A stretch of DNA of 64,000 nt, taken from contig NZ_JABBPK010000001.1 of assembly GCF_012933555.1 (NCBI RefSeq), positions 1,528,001-1,592,000 of the forward strand, read 5' to 3'. Under the pieces are notes generated by a model. That model had not been told where the DNA came from. It made no database searches and worked only from the letters and a program-made list of their open reading frames with translations. Shown here piece after piece: positions 1 through 9,213 of this stretch (its first letter is position 1; each line of letters starts with the position of its first letter). The position numbers and the translations under genes were made by a program. The DNA is from Niallia alba (lineage in GTDB: Bacteria > Bacillota > Bacilli > Bacillales > Cytobacillaceae).

Positions 1-100
1 TGACTTATCCATTATAAAGGACTTTTTCTATGCATAAAATAATAAAAGTGAACATTTCGAGTATTTTTAATAGTGGAATTAAATTAATGCAACACTAGTG
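1..100 (-). mobile_element. End of an IS4-family insertion sequence (rest lies outside the window)
   Basis: The reverse complement of these 100 bases matches the left end of the complete IS4 element at 46327 at about 92 of 100 positions by eye. It ends in the same terminal inverted repeat, GCAACACTAGTG at 89-100. The transposase would read leftward, off the window. The two copies are therefore in opposite orientation, 46 kb apart. Confidence 0.85.
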
Positions 101-190
101 ATAAAAATAGTTTGTTAAATTTCCTGACAAGACTAGAGAATTATAAGCATATTTTTAGTATTATATGAAATAATAATTAAGTACGGAACA

Positions 191-206
191 ACTGGTATAG
201 ACATCT
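191..206 (+). promoter_or_regulatory. NagR/DasR-type (dre) operator upstream of nagA
   Basis: ACTGGTATAGACATCT at 191-206 differs little from the dre consensus ACTGGTCTAGACCACT bound by the GntR/HutC regulators DasR and NagR (YvoA). It lies about 45 bases before nagA, whose operon encodes such a regulator. Negative autoregulation relieved by an amino-sugar phosphate is the expected mode. The site was recognised by eye. Confidence 0.75.
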
Positions 207-249
207 AGATATATAGATGATATATATAGTATGAAGGAGTGAAATAATC

Positions 250-1458
250 ATGATAACAGATGAACCACAAGATTTAGTATTAACAAATTTGTGTATTTAC
301 ACGGAAACAGAGATTAATCCAAAAGGATATGTAGTAGTGAGGGGAGAAAAAATCGACTCGATTGGTTTAATGGAATCCTTTCATGAAGAAGATTGGGAAA
401 ATGCACATATAATAGATTTCCCTAAGAGGATGAATCTGATACCAGGATTAATTGATATTCATATACATGGAGCCAATGATGCAGATGCAATGGATGGGAC
501 ACTAAATTCCTTAAAAGTTATGGCTGCTACCTTACCAAAGGAAGGAACAACGAGCTTTTTAGCAACGACCATGACACAAGACGAAGAAAGTATTGAAATA
601 GCCCTTTCTTCTATTGCACAGTATATCGAAGCTAGTGATCAATCTGGAAAAGCGGAAGTTATCGGAATCCACCTAGAAGGTCCATTTATCTCAGAAAAAA
701 GAGTTGGGGCTCAACCAATCCACTCCGTTAAAAAGCCAGATGTAGCATTATTTAAAAAATGGCAAGACTTATCAAATAATCAAATCAAGCTTGTTACGAT
801 GGCACCTGAAGAAGATGAGAACTTCGAATTTGTCCGTTATTTAAAGGCAGAAAAAATTGTCCCATCAATAGGGCACTCGGATGCTGTTTACGAGCAAGTA
901 CTATCAAGCATTCAAGCAGGCGTTAGTCATGTTACACATCTCTTTAATGGAATGAGAGGCTTGCATCACCGAGATCCAGGCGTTGCTGGTGCTGCGTTGC
1001 TTCATTCTGAGTTAATGGCAGAAATGATTGTAGACGGCGTTCATATCCATCCTGAAATTGTTAAACTTGCTTTTTTACAAAAGGGTGTTGATCATATCAT
1101 CCTTATCACAGACAGCATGCGTGCGAAATGGCTGGAAGATGGCATTTCTTCCTTAGGCGGGCAAAAGGTAATCGTTCGCGATGGAAAGGCGTTATTAGAA
1201 AATGGTGCTCTTGCGGGGAGTACATTAAAAATGAATGATGCAATAAACAATATGATGAACTTTACAGGCTGTTCTTTACAGGATGTTGTGAAGATGGCTT
1301 CCTATAATCCAGCCAAGCAAATTGGCGTTTTGGATAAAAAGGGAAGTATTGCAAAAGGTAAAGATGCAGATTTAGTTGTATTAGATGAAAATAATCAAGT
1401 TGTACTAACAATTTGTAAAGGACAAATCGTATATTCGAATGGAGGAGTAAAAGCATGA
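250..1458 (+). CDS. nagA: N-acetylglucosamine-6-phosphate deacetylase
   Basis: The 402-residue cytosolic amidohydrolase removes acetate from GlcNAc-6-phosphate to give glucosamine-6-phosphate. The metal-binding motif H71-x-H73 (DIHIHG) lies early in the barrel. Later family blocks are visible: HLEGPF, the GHSDA histidine, HLFNGM and ITDSM. The length fits Bacillus NagA (about 396). AAGGAG precedes the ATG at a normal distance. It is the first gene of nagA-nagB-nagR-murQ, and its stop overlaps the nagB start by four bases, so translation is probably coupled. Control by NagR is likely through the operator at 191-206. Nothing looks damaged. Confidence 0.96.
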   Translation: MITDEPQDLVLTNLCIYTETEINPKGYVVVRGEKIDSIGLMESFHEEDWENAHIIDFPKRMNLIPGLIDIHIHGANDADAMDGTLNSLKVMAATLPKEGTTSFLATTMTQDEESIEIALSSIAQYIEASDQSGKAEVIGIHLEGPFISEKRVGAQPIHSVKKPDVALFKKWQDLSNNQIKLVTMAPEEDENFEFVRYLKAEKIVPSIGHSDAVYEQVLSSIQAGVSHVTHLFNGMRGLHHRDPGVAGAALLHSELMAEMIVDGVHIHPEIVKLAFLQKGVDHIILITDSMRAKWLEDGISSLGGQKVIVRDGKALLENGALAGSTLKMNDAINNMMNFTGCSLQDVVKMASYNPAKQIGVLDKKGSIAKGKDADLVVLDENNQVVLTICKGQIVYSNGGVKA

Positions 1459-2207
1459 AACTAATTGAAGTAAAAAACTATGACGAAATGAGTAAAGTAG
1501 CAGCAAAAGCAATAATGGAGCAAATTCAGACGAAGCCAAACAGTGTTCTAGGACTTGCAACTGGAGGGACACCGATAGGAACCTATCAGTATTTAATTGC
1601 AGATTTTACTAAAAATCAAACTTCCTATGAAAAAGTTATTACGGTCAACTTAGATGAATACGTTGGTTTAGAAAAAGATAATCCACAAAGTTATAGTTAC
1701 TATATGAAAGAACAGTTATTTAACCATATTGATATTCCAGAAAACCACACTTATTTGCCATCAGCTAAAAACATAGATGATGAAGAGGCAGGAAGAAATT
1801 ATGAAAAACTCATTGATTCATTAGGTGGAATGGATTTGCAAATATTAGGAATAGGTGAAAATGGTCATATCGGTTTTAATGAACCAGGTACTTCTTTCCA
1901 TTCTACAACAGGAATTGTGAAATTAACTGATTCTACGAGAGAAGCAAATGCACGATATTTTGCTACGATGGATGAGGTACCAACACACGCTATTTCTATG
2001 GGGATAGCTACAATAATGAAAAGTCGAAAAATTGTATTGCTAGTTTCTGGGGTGAAAAAAGCGTCTGTATTAAATCAGCTATTTCATTCAGATATAAACG
2101 AGGATCTACCTGCATCCATTTTGAAAAAGCATCCTAATGTTACGATTATAGCTGATCAAGAAGCTTTATCTATTTTAAAAGAAAATAAAGGGAGTGTGTA
2201 TAGTTGA
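1455..2207 (+). CDS. nagB: Glucosamine-6-phosphate deaminase
   Basis: The 250-residue protein converts glucosamine-6-phosphate to fructose-6-phosphate and ammonia, feeding glycolysis. Family motifs are clear: ATGGTPIGTY near residue 35 (phosphate loop), NLDEYVGL near 72 (catalytic Asp) and GIGENGHIGFNEPG near 135. The size matches the short Bacillus NagB form (about 242), which lacks the C-terminal allosteric extension of the enteric enzyme. Four-base overlaps with nagA upstream (ATGA) and nagR downstream (TTGA) show tight coupling in the operon. Confidence 0.97.
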   Translation: MKLIEVKNYDEMSKVAAKAIMEQIQTKPNSVLGLATGGTPIGTYQYLIADFTKNQTSYEKVITVNLDEYVGLEKDNPQSYSYYMKEQLFNHIDIPENHTYLPSAKNIDDEEAGRNYEKLIDSLGGMDLQILGIGENGHIGFNEPGTSFHSTTGIVKLTDSTREANARYFATMDEVPTHAISMGIATIMKSRKIVLLVSGVKKASVLNQLFHSDINEDLPASILKKHPNVTIIADQEALSILKENKGSVYS

Positions 2208-2929
2208 TCATTAAAGATTCACATATTCCTATTTATTATCAATTGGAGATGGAGATAAAAGAAATCATTAAAGAACTAAAACCTGGCGATCCAATTAGTT
2301 CAGAACGGGAATTCTCCGAAAAATATGGTATTAGTAGGATGACGGTACGCCAAGCAATTAACAATTTAGTAGCAGAAGGAGTACTGGTTCGCCAGCGGGG
2401 CAAAGGAACCTTTGTGGCTGCACCAAAAGTAGAGCAAGAACTTTCTGGACTTACTGGTTTCTCAGAAGATATGCGATCAAGAGGGTTAACACCAAAAACA
2501 AAAATTTTGGATTTTAAGACAATTCCTTGTTCAAGAGGAATTGCCACTAAATTAAAGATAGAAGAGGGAGAGCTGGTTTATGAGGTTAGTCGTTTGCGCA
2601 TTGCGGATGAAATCCCAATGGCGCTTGAAACCTCATATCTCCCAACTGCATTGGTAAAAGAGCTTCAGGAGGAGACCTTACATGGTTCTATCTACGAGTA
2701 TGTAGAGCAAAACTTACATCTAAAGATTAGTCATGCTACACAAACTATTGAATCGACCTTATCACAGAAAAATGAAAGCACATCTCTTGGGATTAAAGAT
2801 GGTGCGCCAGTGTTACTGATGGAGCGATTTAGTTATTTAGAAAATGGAACTCCTTTTGAATACGTTAAATCTATTTATCGTGGAGATCGCTATAAATTTG
2901 TTATTGATATGAAGAGGTCCGAATCATGA
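2204..2929 (+). CDS. nagR: GntR/HutC-family repressor of amino-sugar genes
   Basis: 241 residues. An N-terminal winged helix (about 5-70, with the SEREFSEKYGISRMTVRQAI helix region) is followed by a UTRA effector domain (about 90-235). The layout and operon position match B. subtilis NagR (YvoA), which binds dre sites and is released by GlcNAc-6-P or GlcN-6-P. Translation starts at TTG overlapping the nagB stop; GGAGTG lies just upstream. It probably acts on the site at 191-206 and so represses its own operon. No second clear operator was seen before nagP. Confidence 0.93.
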   Translation: MIIKDSHIPIYYQLEMEIKEIIKELKPGDPISSEREFSEKYGISRMTVRQAINNLVAEGVLVRQRGKGTFVAAPKVEQELSGLTGFSEDMRSRGLTPKTKILDFKTIPCSRGIATKLKIEEGELVYEVSRLRIADEIPMALETSYLPTALVKELQEETLHGSIYEYVEQNLHLKISHATQTIESTLSQKNESTSLGIKDGAPVLLMERFSYLENGTPFEYVKSIYRGDRYKFVIDMKRSES

Positions 2930-3834
2930 AAAAACAGAGAACAACAGAAAATGGTAATGAAAAAAGCAGGAAGTTAGATGAATGGAATTCATTAGAAATA
3001 GTCCGATTTATGAACCAAGAAGATGCAGGAATCGCAAATGCGGTAAAAGAGGCATTACCAACCATTTCCTTAGCCGTTGATGGCATTGTCAACCGATGGA
3101 AACAGGGCGGTAGAGTGTTTGTGGTTGGAGCGGGTACTAGTGGGAGACTAGGAATCGTGGATGCTGTTGAGCTTGGTCCTACTTTTTCCATTGAACAGGA
3201 TAGATGGAATGGAATCCTTGCAGGGGGATATGATGCCATGTGGACTTCTTTAGAGGAGACGGAGGATGATGAACAGCTAATACAAGCCACATTGGAGAAA
3301 GCTGACTTTTCAGCGACTGATGTGATCATTGGTGTTACAGCAAGTGGTTCCACCCCGTTCGTTCTTTCAGCTATTCATTATGGAAAAGAAAGAAATGGAT
3401 TGACAATAGGGATAAGTAATAATGAAAGTACGCAGCTTTCCTCTATCTGTGATTATGGAATTGAAGCAATAACAGGAGCAGAAGTTATCAGGGGATCTAC
3501 GCGTTTGAAAGCAGGAACAGCCCAAAAAATGGTGTTAAATATGCTATCTACTGCCTCTATGGTGAAACTTGGGAAGGTTTATAGTAATGAAATGGTAGAT
3601 ATGAAGTTAATTAATAAAAAACTTGTACAACGAGCTGTACAAACATTGATAAATGCTACAAGTATTAGTGAGGCAGAAGCTATAAAAGTACTTAAAGAGA
3701 ATAATCATGATTTGAAAGTATCTATTTTTCGCGTTCTAACGGGTGGGACAATAGAGGATGCGATTCAATCACTTCGTAAGGCAGATGGTCATATAAAGCG
3801 TGCGGTTCAACTGTATTTTCAAAAAAATGAGTAA
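2926..3834 (+). CDS. murQ: N-acetylmuramic acid 6-phosphate etherase
   Basis: The 302-residue SIS-domain lyase cleaves the D-lactyl ether of MurNAc-6-phosphate, giving GlcNAc-6-phosphate for NagA. The phosphosugar loop VVGAGTSGRLG lies near residue 67, the GVTASGSTPF block near 140, and the ESTQLSSICDYGIEAITGAE block near 165 is typical of MurQ. The start overlaps the nagR stop by four bases. This adds peptidoglycan recycling to the GlcNAc pathway. No MurNAc-specific PTS is adjacent, so MurNAc-6-P may come from the nagP transporter or an unlinked one. Confidence 0.95.
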   Translation: MKKQRTTENGNEKSRKLDEWNSLEIVRFMNQEDAGIANAVKEALPTISLAVDGIVNRWKQGGRVFVVGAGTSGRLGIVDAVELGPTFSIEQDRWNGILAGGYDAMWTSLEETEDDEQLIQATLEKADFSATDVIIGVTASGSTPFVLSAIHYGKERNGLTIGISNNESTQLSSICDYGIEAITGAEVIRGSTRLKAGTAQKMVLNMLSTASMVKLGKVYSNEMVDMKLINKKLVQRAVQTLINATSISEAEAIKVLKENNHDLKVSIFRVLTGGTIEDAIQSLRKADGHIKRAVQLYFQKNE

Positions 3835-3960
3835 CATTCTTAAGAATCTTAAAAGGAGGGATGCCCAAAAAGAAGAGATGAATATATGGTTTCTTATATA
3901 TGTTAGCAGGTTGAGGATGGCATTTTTTTTAACTTATTTTATCTTATAGGGGGAAGTTAA

Positions 3961-5412
3961 ATGAAATCGTACTTACAAAAGCTAGGGCGTGCATTGATGC
4001 TACCGGTAGCTGTTTTACCAGCTGCAGCATTACTGATGGGGATTGGCTATGCAATTGATCCAAGTGGATGGGGAGAAGGAAGTCCAATTGCTTCGTTTTT
4101 TATTAAAGCAGGGTCTTCAATATTAGACAATATAGCAATCTTATTTGCAGTAGGGGTCGCATTAGGCTTGTCAAAAGATAAAGACGGCGCTTCAGCGATT
4201 AGTGGATTGGTATCATATTTAGTTGTTAAAACATTATTATCTCCTGCTTCTGTTGCCATGTTGCAAGGAATTAACGTAGAAGATGTAAGTTTGGCGTTCT
4301 CTAAGATTGAGAATGCATTTATTGGTATTTTAGCAGGTGCTGTTGCAGCAGCACTATACAATCGTTTTAGTAAGACTCAGCTTCCAACGGCATTTGCTTT
4401 CTTTAGTGGGAAAAGGCTCGTACCAATTCTTAGTGCTGTTTCCATGCTCTTAATTTCTGTTATCTTATTGTTTGTTTGGCCGGCTATTTTCTCAGGACTT
4501 GTTAGCTTTGGCGAAGGAATCAGTAAACTAGGAGCAGTTGGTGCGGGAATATATGGTTTCTTTAACCGTTTGTTGATTCCAACCGGTTTGCACCATGCTC
4601 TAAATGCTGTATTCTGGTTTGATATTGCAGGGATAAACGATATCAATAATTTCTGGTCAAATAATGGGGTAAAAGGAGTAACTGGAATGTATCAGGCAGG
4701 CTTCTTCCCTGTGATGATGTTTGGTCTTCCAGCAGCAGCACTAGCGATGTATCATACAGCAAAAACAAAACGTAAAAAACAAGTGGCTTCCTTAATGCTT
4801 GCAGCAGGGATTGCAGCATTTATAACAGGGGTTACGGAACCAATTGAATTTGCCTTTATGTTTGCAGCGCCAGCCCTTTATGTTGTGCATGCATTATTAA
4901 CCGGTATTTCCCTTTTCCTTGCAGCAAGTTTTCATTGGACGGCAGGCTTCGGATTTAGTGGTGGATTAATTGATTTTGTATTAAGTTCTCGTTTACCATT
5001 AGCAAATAATCCATATATGCTAATAGTTCAAGGGTTAGTATTTGCTGTCATATACTATACTTTATTCCGTTTCCTTATTACTAAATTTAATTTTAAAACA
5101 CCTGGAAGAGAAGATGATGAAATCGTTGATGAATCATTAGATCAAGTTGCGGTTACAACGGATAATAAATTTGCAGTAATGGCCTCTGAAATTTATGCAG
5201 GTCTTGGCGGAGACGATAATGTTACATCTGTCGATAACTGTGTTACACGTTTACGAATTGAAGTAAAGGATATGGATGTGGTAGACCAACAAAAAATTAA
5301 AGCAACAGGCGTACCTGGAATTAATGTTATTGGCAAAACAAGCATCCAAGTAATTGTAGGAACTCAAGTTCAATTTGTTGCAGACGAAATTGAAAAGATT
5401 AGAAAGGTGTAA
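3961..5412 (+). CDS. nagP: PTS N-acetylglucosamine-type transporter, EIIBC
   Basis: The 483-residue membrane permease phosphorylates sugar during import. The EIIC domain (about 1-375) has some ten hydrophobic segments, the LLIPTGLHHALNA block and the GVTEPIEF sugar-site motif. A short linker leads to EIIB (about 395-483) with phospho-cysteine C427 in NCVTRLR. There is no IIA domain, as in B. subtilis NagP, so a separate IIA of the glucose family is needed; one is encoded at 45034. GGGGGAAG precedes the ATG. It follows murQ by 126 bases. GlcNAc specificity is inferred from context and similarity. Confidence 0.9.
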   Translation: MKSYLQKLGRALMLPVAVLPAAALLMGIGYAIDPSGWGEGSPIASFFIKAGSSILDNIAILFAVGVALGLSKDKDGASAISGLVSYLVVKTLLSPASVAMLQGINVEDVSLAFSKIENAFIGILAGAVAAALYNRFSKTQLPTAFAFFSGKRLVPILSAVSMLLISVILLFVWPAIFSGLVSFGEGISKLGAVGAGIYGFFNRLLIPTGLHHALNAVFWFDIAGINDINNFWSNNGVKGVTGMYQAGFFPVMMFGLPAAALAMYHTAKTKRKKQVASLMLAAGIAAFITGVTEPIEFAFMFAAPALYVVHALLTGISLFLAASFHWTAGFGFSGGLIDFVLSSRLPLANNPYMLIVQGLVFAVIYYTLFRFLITKFNFKTPGREDDEIVDESLDQVAVTTDNKFAVMASEIYAGLGGDDNVTSVDNCVTRLRIEVKDMDVVDQQKIKATGVPGINVIGKTSIQVIVGTQVQFVADEIEKIRKV

Positions 5413-5416
5413 CAAA

Positions 5417-5570
5417 TTTATCCCACACTTAACGGATAGCAAGACCCAACCACAAGCTGAAGAAAATCGAGAAAGCTCTAGGTGTTCAAACTCTCTCGTA
5501 AAGGTCTGATAAGTGGAACTAACCGTCAATGGGGGAGGAGGAAAACTCCCGCTGATGAAAGTTTTTTTAT
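5417..5570 (+). repeat. TTTATCCCACTCTTAACG-family repeat, copy A
   Basis: It begins TTTATCCCACACTTAACG five bases after the nagP stop and ends in CTGATGAAAGTTTTTTT. Copies B (6594) and C (34019) share the head, and the tail in CTG(A)TG-GAAGTT form. The middle can fold: AGCT arms flank AGAAAATCGAGA. Such units recall the structured right ends of IS200/IS605-type elements, but I cannot prove that origin. The T-run end may let it act as the nagP terminator. Confidence 0.65.
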
Positions 5571-5636
5571 AAGAAATTATTATGTTTCAGATAACTTGTA
5601 ACCATAATCTAAAGGAAAACAATAATTTTATTGAGA

Positions 5637-5675
5637 AATGCGGTAGTCCACTCTTCAGGGGATGCCGCATTTTTA
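5637..5675 (+). terminator. Intrinsic terminator downstream of nagP
   Basis: AAATGCGG (5636-5643) pairs with CCGCATTT (5665-5672), and a short T-rich tract follows. It lies 225 bases past nagP and before pxpA. The rest of the gap from 5676 to 5846 shows nothing further that I recognise. Confidence 0.7.
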
Positions 5676-5846
5676 TATAGAAAGAAAATAGAATAAGGGA
5701 GCAGGTTTATCTATTCGTTATCTAGAATCATCATACATAAGAAAAAGGAATTGGAACTGCTGGTAAGATAATAAGAGCTTTAAAGTTTAATTGAAGGTAT
5801 GGAGAGGAGCCATTTAAAAAGTTTTGATTTACTGGGAGGGAGTTAT

Positions 5847-6656
5847 ATGTCTATTGATATAAATTGTGATTTAGGAGAAAGTTATGGTCCCTATCATATA
5901 GGGAATGATGAGGCCATTATTCCCTTTGTAACAAGTGTTAATATTGCCTGTGGCTTTCATGCAGGCGATCCAACAACAATGAGAAACACGGTTAATCTAG
6001 CGCTCGAAAATAAAGTGGCTATTGGAGCACATCCAGGATTTAATGATGTACTTGGTTTCGGTAGAAGAGAAATAAAAATAGCTGCTAATGAAGTATACGA
6101 TATGGTTATTTATCAAATTGGAGCCTTAGAAGCATTTGTAAAGGCGGAGGGGGGAATCTTACAGCATGTTAAGCCCCATGGTGCATTATATAATATGGCG
6201 GCAAAAGATAGCCAATTAGCAGATATGATTGCTAAAGCTGTTTATAAAGTAAATCCAGAGTATATTCTTTTTGGTTTAGCAAACAGTGAATTGATTAAAG
6301 CTGGTAAACATTATGGTTTAAAAACCGCTAATGAGGTATTTGCAGATCGCACCTATCAATCAGACGGTAGCTTAACATCACGCACACAGGAGCAAGCGAT
6401 TATCCATTGTCCAAAACAAGCAGCCGAGCAGATACTCCAAATGGTTAAAGAGAAAAAGGTTATCTCTGTCCAAGGACAAGAAGTACCGATTAAAGCAGAT
6501 ACAGTATGTATCCATGGAGATTCAAATAATAGTTTAGCCATCGTTAAGGAAATTTCATCCACGTTATTACAAGCCAATATAAATATCCAAAATTTTATCC
6601 CACTCTTAACGAGCAGTAAAACCCCCACCTCAAGCTTGGAAAATCGAGGAAGCTAA
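5847..6656 (+). CDS. pxpA: LamB/YcsF-family 5-oxoprolinase subunit A, with repeat-derived C-terminus
   Basis: 269 residues from the ATG at 5847, preceded by GGAGGGAG; an in-frame ATG at 5799 is unlikely. PxpA is part of the ATP-dependent 5-oxoprolinase with PxpB and PxpC. Family blocks: [11 protein letters not shown] at the N-terminus, [12 protein letters not shown] near 36, VKPHGALYN near 108, EVFADR(T)Y near 165 and VCIHGDS near 225. Partners pxpB/pxpC are absent here, which is unusual. The last ~20 residues (from about 250) are read from repeat copy B, so the native end was replaced after about 249 residues. Catalytic blocks are intact, so it may still work. Confidence 0.88.
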   Translation: MSIDINCDLGESYGPYHIGNDEAIIPFVTSVNIACGFHAGDPTTMRNTVNLALENKVAIGAHPGFNDVLGFGRREIKIAANEVYDMVIYQIGALEAFVKAEGGILQHVKPHGALYNMAAKDSQLADMIAKAVYKVNPEYILFGLANSELIKAGKHYGLKTANEVFADRTYQSDGSLTSRTQEQAIIHCPKQAAEQILQMVKEKKVISVQGQEVPIKADTVCIHGDSNNSLAIVKEISSTLLQANINIQNFIPLLTSSKTPTSSLENRGS

Positions 6657-6700
6657 GTGGGGGATAAGGAAAAAACTTCACTGCTGGAAGTTCTCCTTAT
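6594..6700 (+). repeat. TTTATCCCACTCTTAACG-family repeat, copy B
   Basis: It lies across the 3' end of pxpA and supplies its last residues and stop codon. The head TTTATCCCACTCTTAACG leads into a cruciform: CCCCCAC and GTGGGGG arms enclose a nested AGCTT/AAGCT stem. The tail CTGCTGGAAGTTCTCCTTA matches the other copies. Confidence 0.7.
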
Positions 6701-7082
6701 ACAGGTCAAATAAACCAAATGTTTATACTAGGTTTTGAGATAAAAAGGATTCCCTAAAGACTGGAAGAGATTTATCATAACAAACACTCAAATAAGATTT
6801 TCTAAGAAAATAGAAAAACAACATAAATTTAAAGAAAAAAATGGGACTTTTATTACGTTAAGATGTATAATATATTTCATTAATGTTACAAATCGTATGC
6901 TCGTAACTGATTTGTAACAAATCTAACGAAAAAACACTATAAACGTAGTAATAACTTAAATACTTTAAGATTTGTTCCATTACTATTTCTTAGTAAAAAA
7001 GGCTTTTCATTATTTGAGTATAGAAGTCTTTGAGAGTACTATCCTTTCATTGATTCACTGGTTTTTGTTAGGGGTGGGGGAA
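6701..7082. other. Gap before the ECF sigma gene, with an 11-bp inverted repeat
   Basis: No gene is supported here. A perfect inverted repeat, TGTTACAAATC at 6884-6894 and GATTTGTAACA at 6909-6919, sits 165 bases before the sigma gene. A TATAAT at 6866-6871 lies just upstream but has no convincing -35 box. The GTAAC words are loosely like ECF -35 elements, but I found no well-spaced -10 partner. Confidence 0.5.
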
Positions 7083-7574
7083 ATGGGTTCGATTGAAGAG
7101 CTCTATCAAAAATATCATCAAGAGTTAAATCATTTTCTAATATATTTAGGAGTGAAGAAGGGGGAAGCAGAAGATTTAGTTCAAGAGGTCTTTATTAGAG
7201 TTCTAAAAACTAAGTGCCTTTTTAAGGGAGAGAGCAGTGAAAGAACTTGGTTATATACAATTGCTAAAAATATTGCTATTGATCATTTTCGAAAGCAAAA
7301 GAATTCGTATTCATTCAATAGTGAAATTCCGATTCATATAAAGGATGAACAGGCACTTCCTGACGAAGTTGCAATGCAGAAAGAACAGCTGGATTGGATT
7401 CATCAAATATTACGATGCTGTACAGCAGATCAGAAAAAAGTCATTTACTGCAGATACTTGAAAGAAATGTCTATTGATGAGACAGCGATGAATTTAGGAT
7501 GGTCTGAAAGCAAAGTGAAGACGACACAGCATCGGGCGTTAAAGTTATTAAAAAGAAGTCTAGTAAGTTCGTAA
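7083..7574 (+). CDS. ECF-type RNA polymerase sigma factor
   Basis: 163 residues from the ATG at 7083, preceded by GGGGTGGGGG; a longer in-frame extension to 6972 looks non-native. The sigma-2 region (about 5-70) contains AEDLVQEVFIRV and TWLYTIAKNIAIDHFRK. The sigma-4 region (about 105-160) contains YLKEMSIDETAMNLGWSESKVKTTQHRALK. It would direct polymerase to a small stress-type regulon. No anti-sigma gene follows, although most ECF factors of this kind are paired with one. Only a seven-codon ORF with a good ribosome site (7614-7637) remains, perhaps a relic. Its regulon cannot be told from sequence. Confidence 0.9.
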   Translation: MGSIEELYQKYHQELNHFLIYLGVKKGEAEDLVQEVFIRVLKTKCLFKGESSERTWLYTIAKNIAIDHFRKQKNSYSFNSEIPIHIKDEQALPDEVAMQKEQLDWIHQILRCCTADQKKVIYCRYLKEMSIDETAMNLGWSESKVKTTQHRALKLLKRSLVSS

Positions 7575-7683
7575 AACAACTTTTATGAGAAATAAAAGGA
7601 GAGGTGAGGATTTTTGGATAGAGGTGGAACTAATTGATATTAGTTTCCCTAGTTGAGTTGTGAATAGAATTTTCAGCATAAAA

Positions 7684-7706
7684 AAGTGGAGGATGAACCC
7701 CCACTT
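7684..7706 (-). terminator. Terminator of the POT transporter gene
   Basis: On the minus strand AAGTGGGGG pairs with CTCCACTT, followed by six T. It sits 11 bases after the stop of the gene at 7717-9213. Confidence 0.8.
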
Positions 7707-7716
7707 GTCTTAATGA

Positions 7717-9213
7717 TTATTTAATCCCCTTCATCTTGTTTTGAATCATTGGTGATAACAAGAAAAGGATAATACTTAAGAGAATAGCTACTCCACCTAA
7801 AATACCGAAGTAGGCAACCTCAGATATTTTTGTAAATAATGGAGCAATTTGTGCATTTAGTGCTTGAGCAGCGGCACTTGATAAAAACCAAAGACTCATC
7901 GTCTGTGCCGAAAAGGCTTTAGGTGCAAGTTTTGTTGTTGCAGATAGGCCGACTGGAGATAAACATAGCTCCCCAACTACGACAAGGAAATAGCTCAATA
8001 CTAACCATAACGGACTTACTAATGTATTTTCTCCGCCTAAATAAGCAGGTAACATCATAATAATAAAGGATAAACCGGCAAATAATAAAGCAATCGAAAA
8101 TTTCTTAGAAACAGAAGGCTGACGATTACCTAGTTTCACCCAAATCCATGCAAATACTGGTGCAAAAATAATGATGAACAACGGATTGATGGATTGGAAA
8201 ATTGTTGGTGAAAGATGGAATCCAGCAAACTCTAATTGAGTTCGTTTATCAGCATAGGTAGCTAGAATAGTTGAACCTTGTTCTTGAATAGCCCAAAACA
8301 TAACTGCAGCTAAGAATAATGGAATATACGCAATCAATCTAGAACGCTCATCACGAGTTGTTTTTGGACTGCGGTACATAACAGTGAAATAAATAGCTGG
8401 AATTAAGAAACCGAGAATTCCGACAATTGTAATAAATGATTCAAATGTTAAAAATCCTAAAGGTATAGTAATTGCTAGAATAATGGCAAGGACAACGATA
8501 GCAATACCTATGGAAGAATATACTTTTTTCTTTTCTTCTTTAGATAATGGATTTGGCACAACCGTACCAGCAAGTCCTAAATTTTTCTTCTTTGTCATCA
8601 TAAATACAATTAGTCCTAATAACATACCAACTGCTGCAAGACCGAAACCAAGATGGAAGCTATAATTCATTCCAATTTCTCCGACGATAATTGGTGCTAA
8701 GAATCCACCAAGGTTGATACCCATGTAGAAGATACTAAAACCTGCGTCACGACGAGCATCCTCTTCACTATACATTTCACCAACAATACTTGATACATTC
8801 GGTTTTAATAATCCTGTTCCGATAACAATTAAAAACATGGAAACAAAGAACATGGAAATGCTACCTGGGATGGCTAATACAATATGCCCGAGCATAATGA
8901 ATATACCACCATAGAAAACGGCCTTCGAAGTTCCCAAAATTCTATCCGCAAACCATCCACCGATGATACCGGACATATAAACAAGCGAACCGTAGATAGA
9001 TACAATGGCAATTGCCGTTCCTTCTGAGATACCTAATCCGCCTTTAGATACTTCGTAGTACATATAGTAAACCAGGATGGCTCTCATTCCATAATAGGAA
9101 AACCTCTCCCAAAATTCTGTAAAGAAAAGTGTGAATAATCCTTTAGGGTGCCCAAAGAATCCCTTTTGGGGAACACTGTCCACAATTTTCTGTTTATTTA
9201 ATTCTGACATCAT
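7717..9213 (-). CDS. POT/PTR-family proton-dependent di/tripeptide transporter
   Basis: The 498-residue protein has about 12-14 transmembrane segments. Signature blocks near the N-terminus: GHPKGLFTLFFTEFWERFSYYGMRA (PTR2 ExxERFxYY motif) and GGWFADRILG. The FYMGINLGGFLAPIIVGEIG block lies near residue 165. It imports short peptides with protons. The closest characterised relatives are DtpT of lactococci and B. subtilis YclF, which has about the same length. GAGGAGG precedes the first of two tandem ATG codons. It is monocistronic, with its own terminator and about 300 bases of AT-rich upstream DNA in which no operator was recognised. Confidence 0.93.
   Translation of the reverse strand: MMSELNKQKIVDSVPQKGFFGHPKGLFTLFFTEFWERFSYYGMRAILVYYMYYEVSKGGLGISEGTAIAIVSIYGSLVYMSGIIGGWFADRILGTSKAVFYGGIFIMLGHIVLAIPGSISMFFVSMFLIVIGTGLLKPNVSSIVGEMYSEEDARRDAGFSIFYMGINLGGFLAPIIVGEIGMNYSFHLGFGLAAVGMLLGLIVFMMTKKKNLGLAGTVVPNPLSKEEKKKVYSSIGIAIVVLAIILAITIPLGFLTFESFITIVGILGFLIPAIYFTVMYRSPKTTRDERSRLIAYIPLFLAAVMFWAIQEQGSTILATYADKRTQLEFAGFHLSPTIFQSINPLFIIIFAPVFAWIWVKLGNRQPSVSKKFSIALLFAGLSFIIMMLPAYLGGENTLVSPLWLVLSYFLVVVGELCLSPVGLSATTKLAPKAFSAQTMSLWFLSSAAAQALNAQIAPLFTKISEVAYFGILGGVAILLSIILFLLSPMIQNKMKGIK

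Noticed and set aside
3835-3960. GATGCC/GGCAT pair with T-run considered as attenuator before nagP
   Set aside because: The stem is five bases with a loop of about 50, too weak to support.
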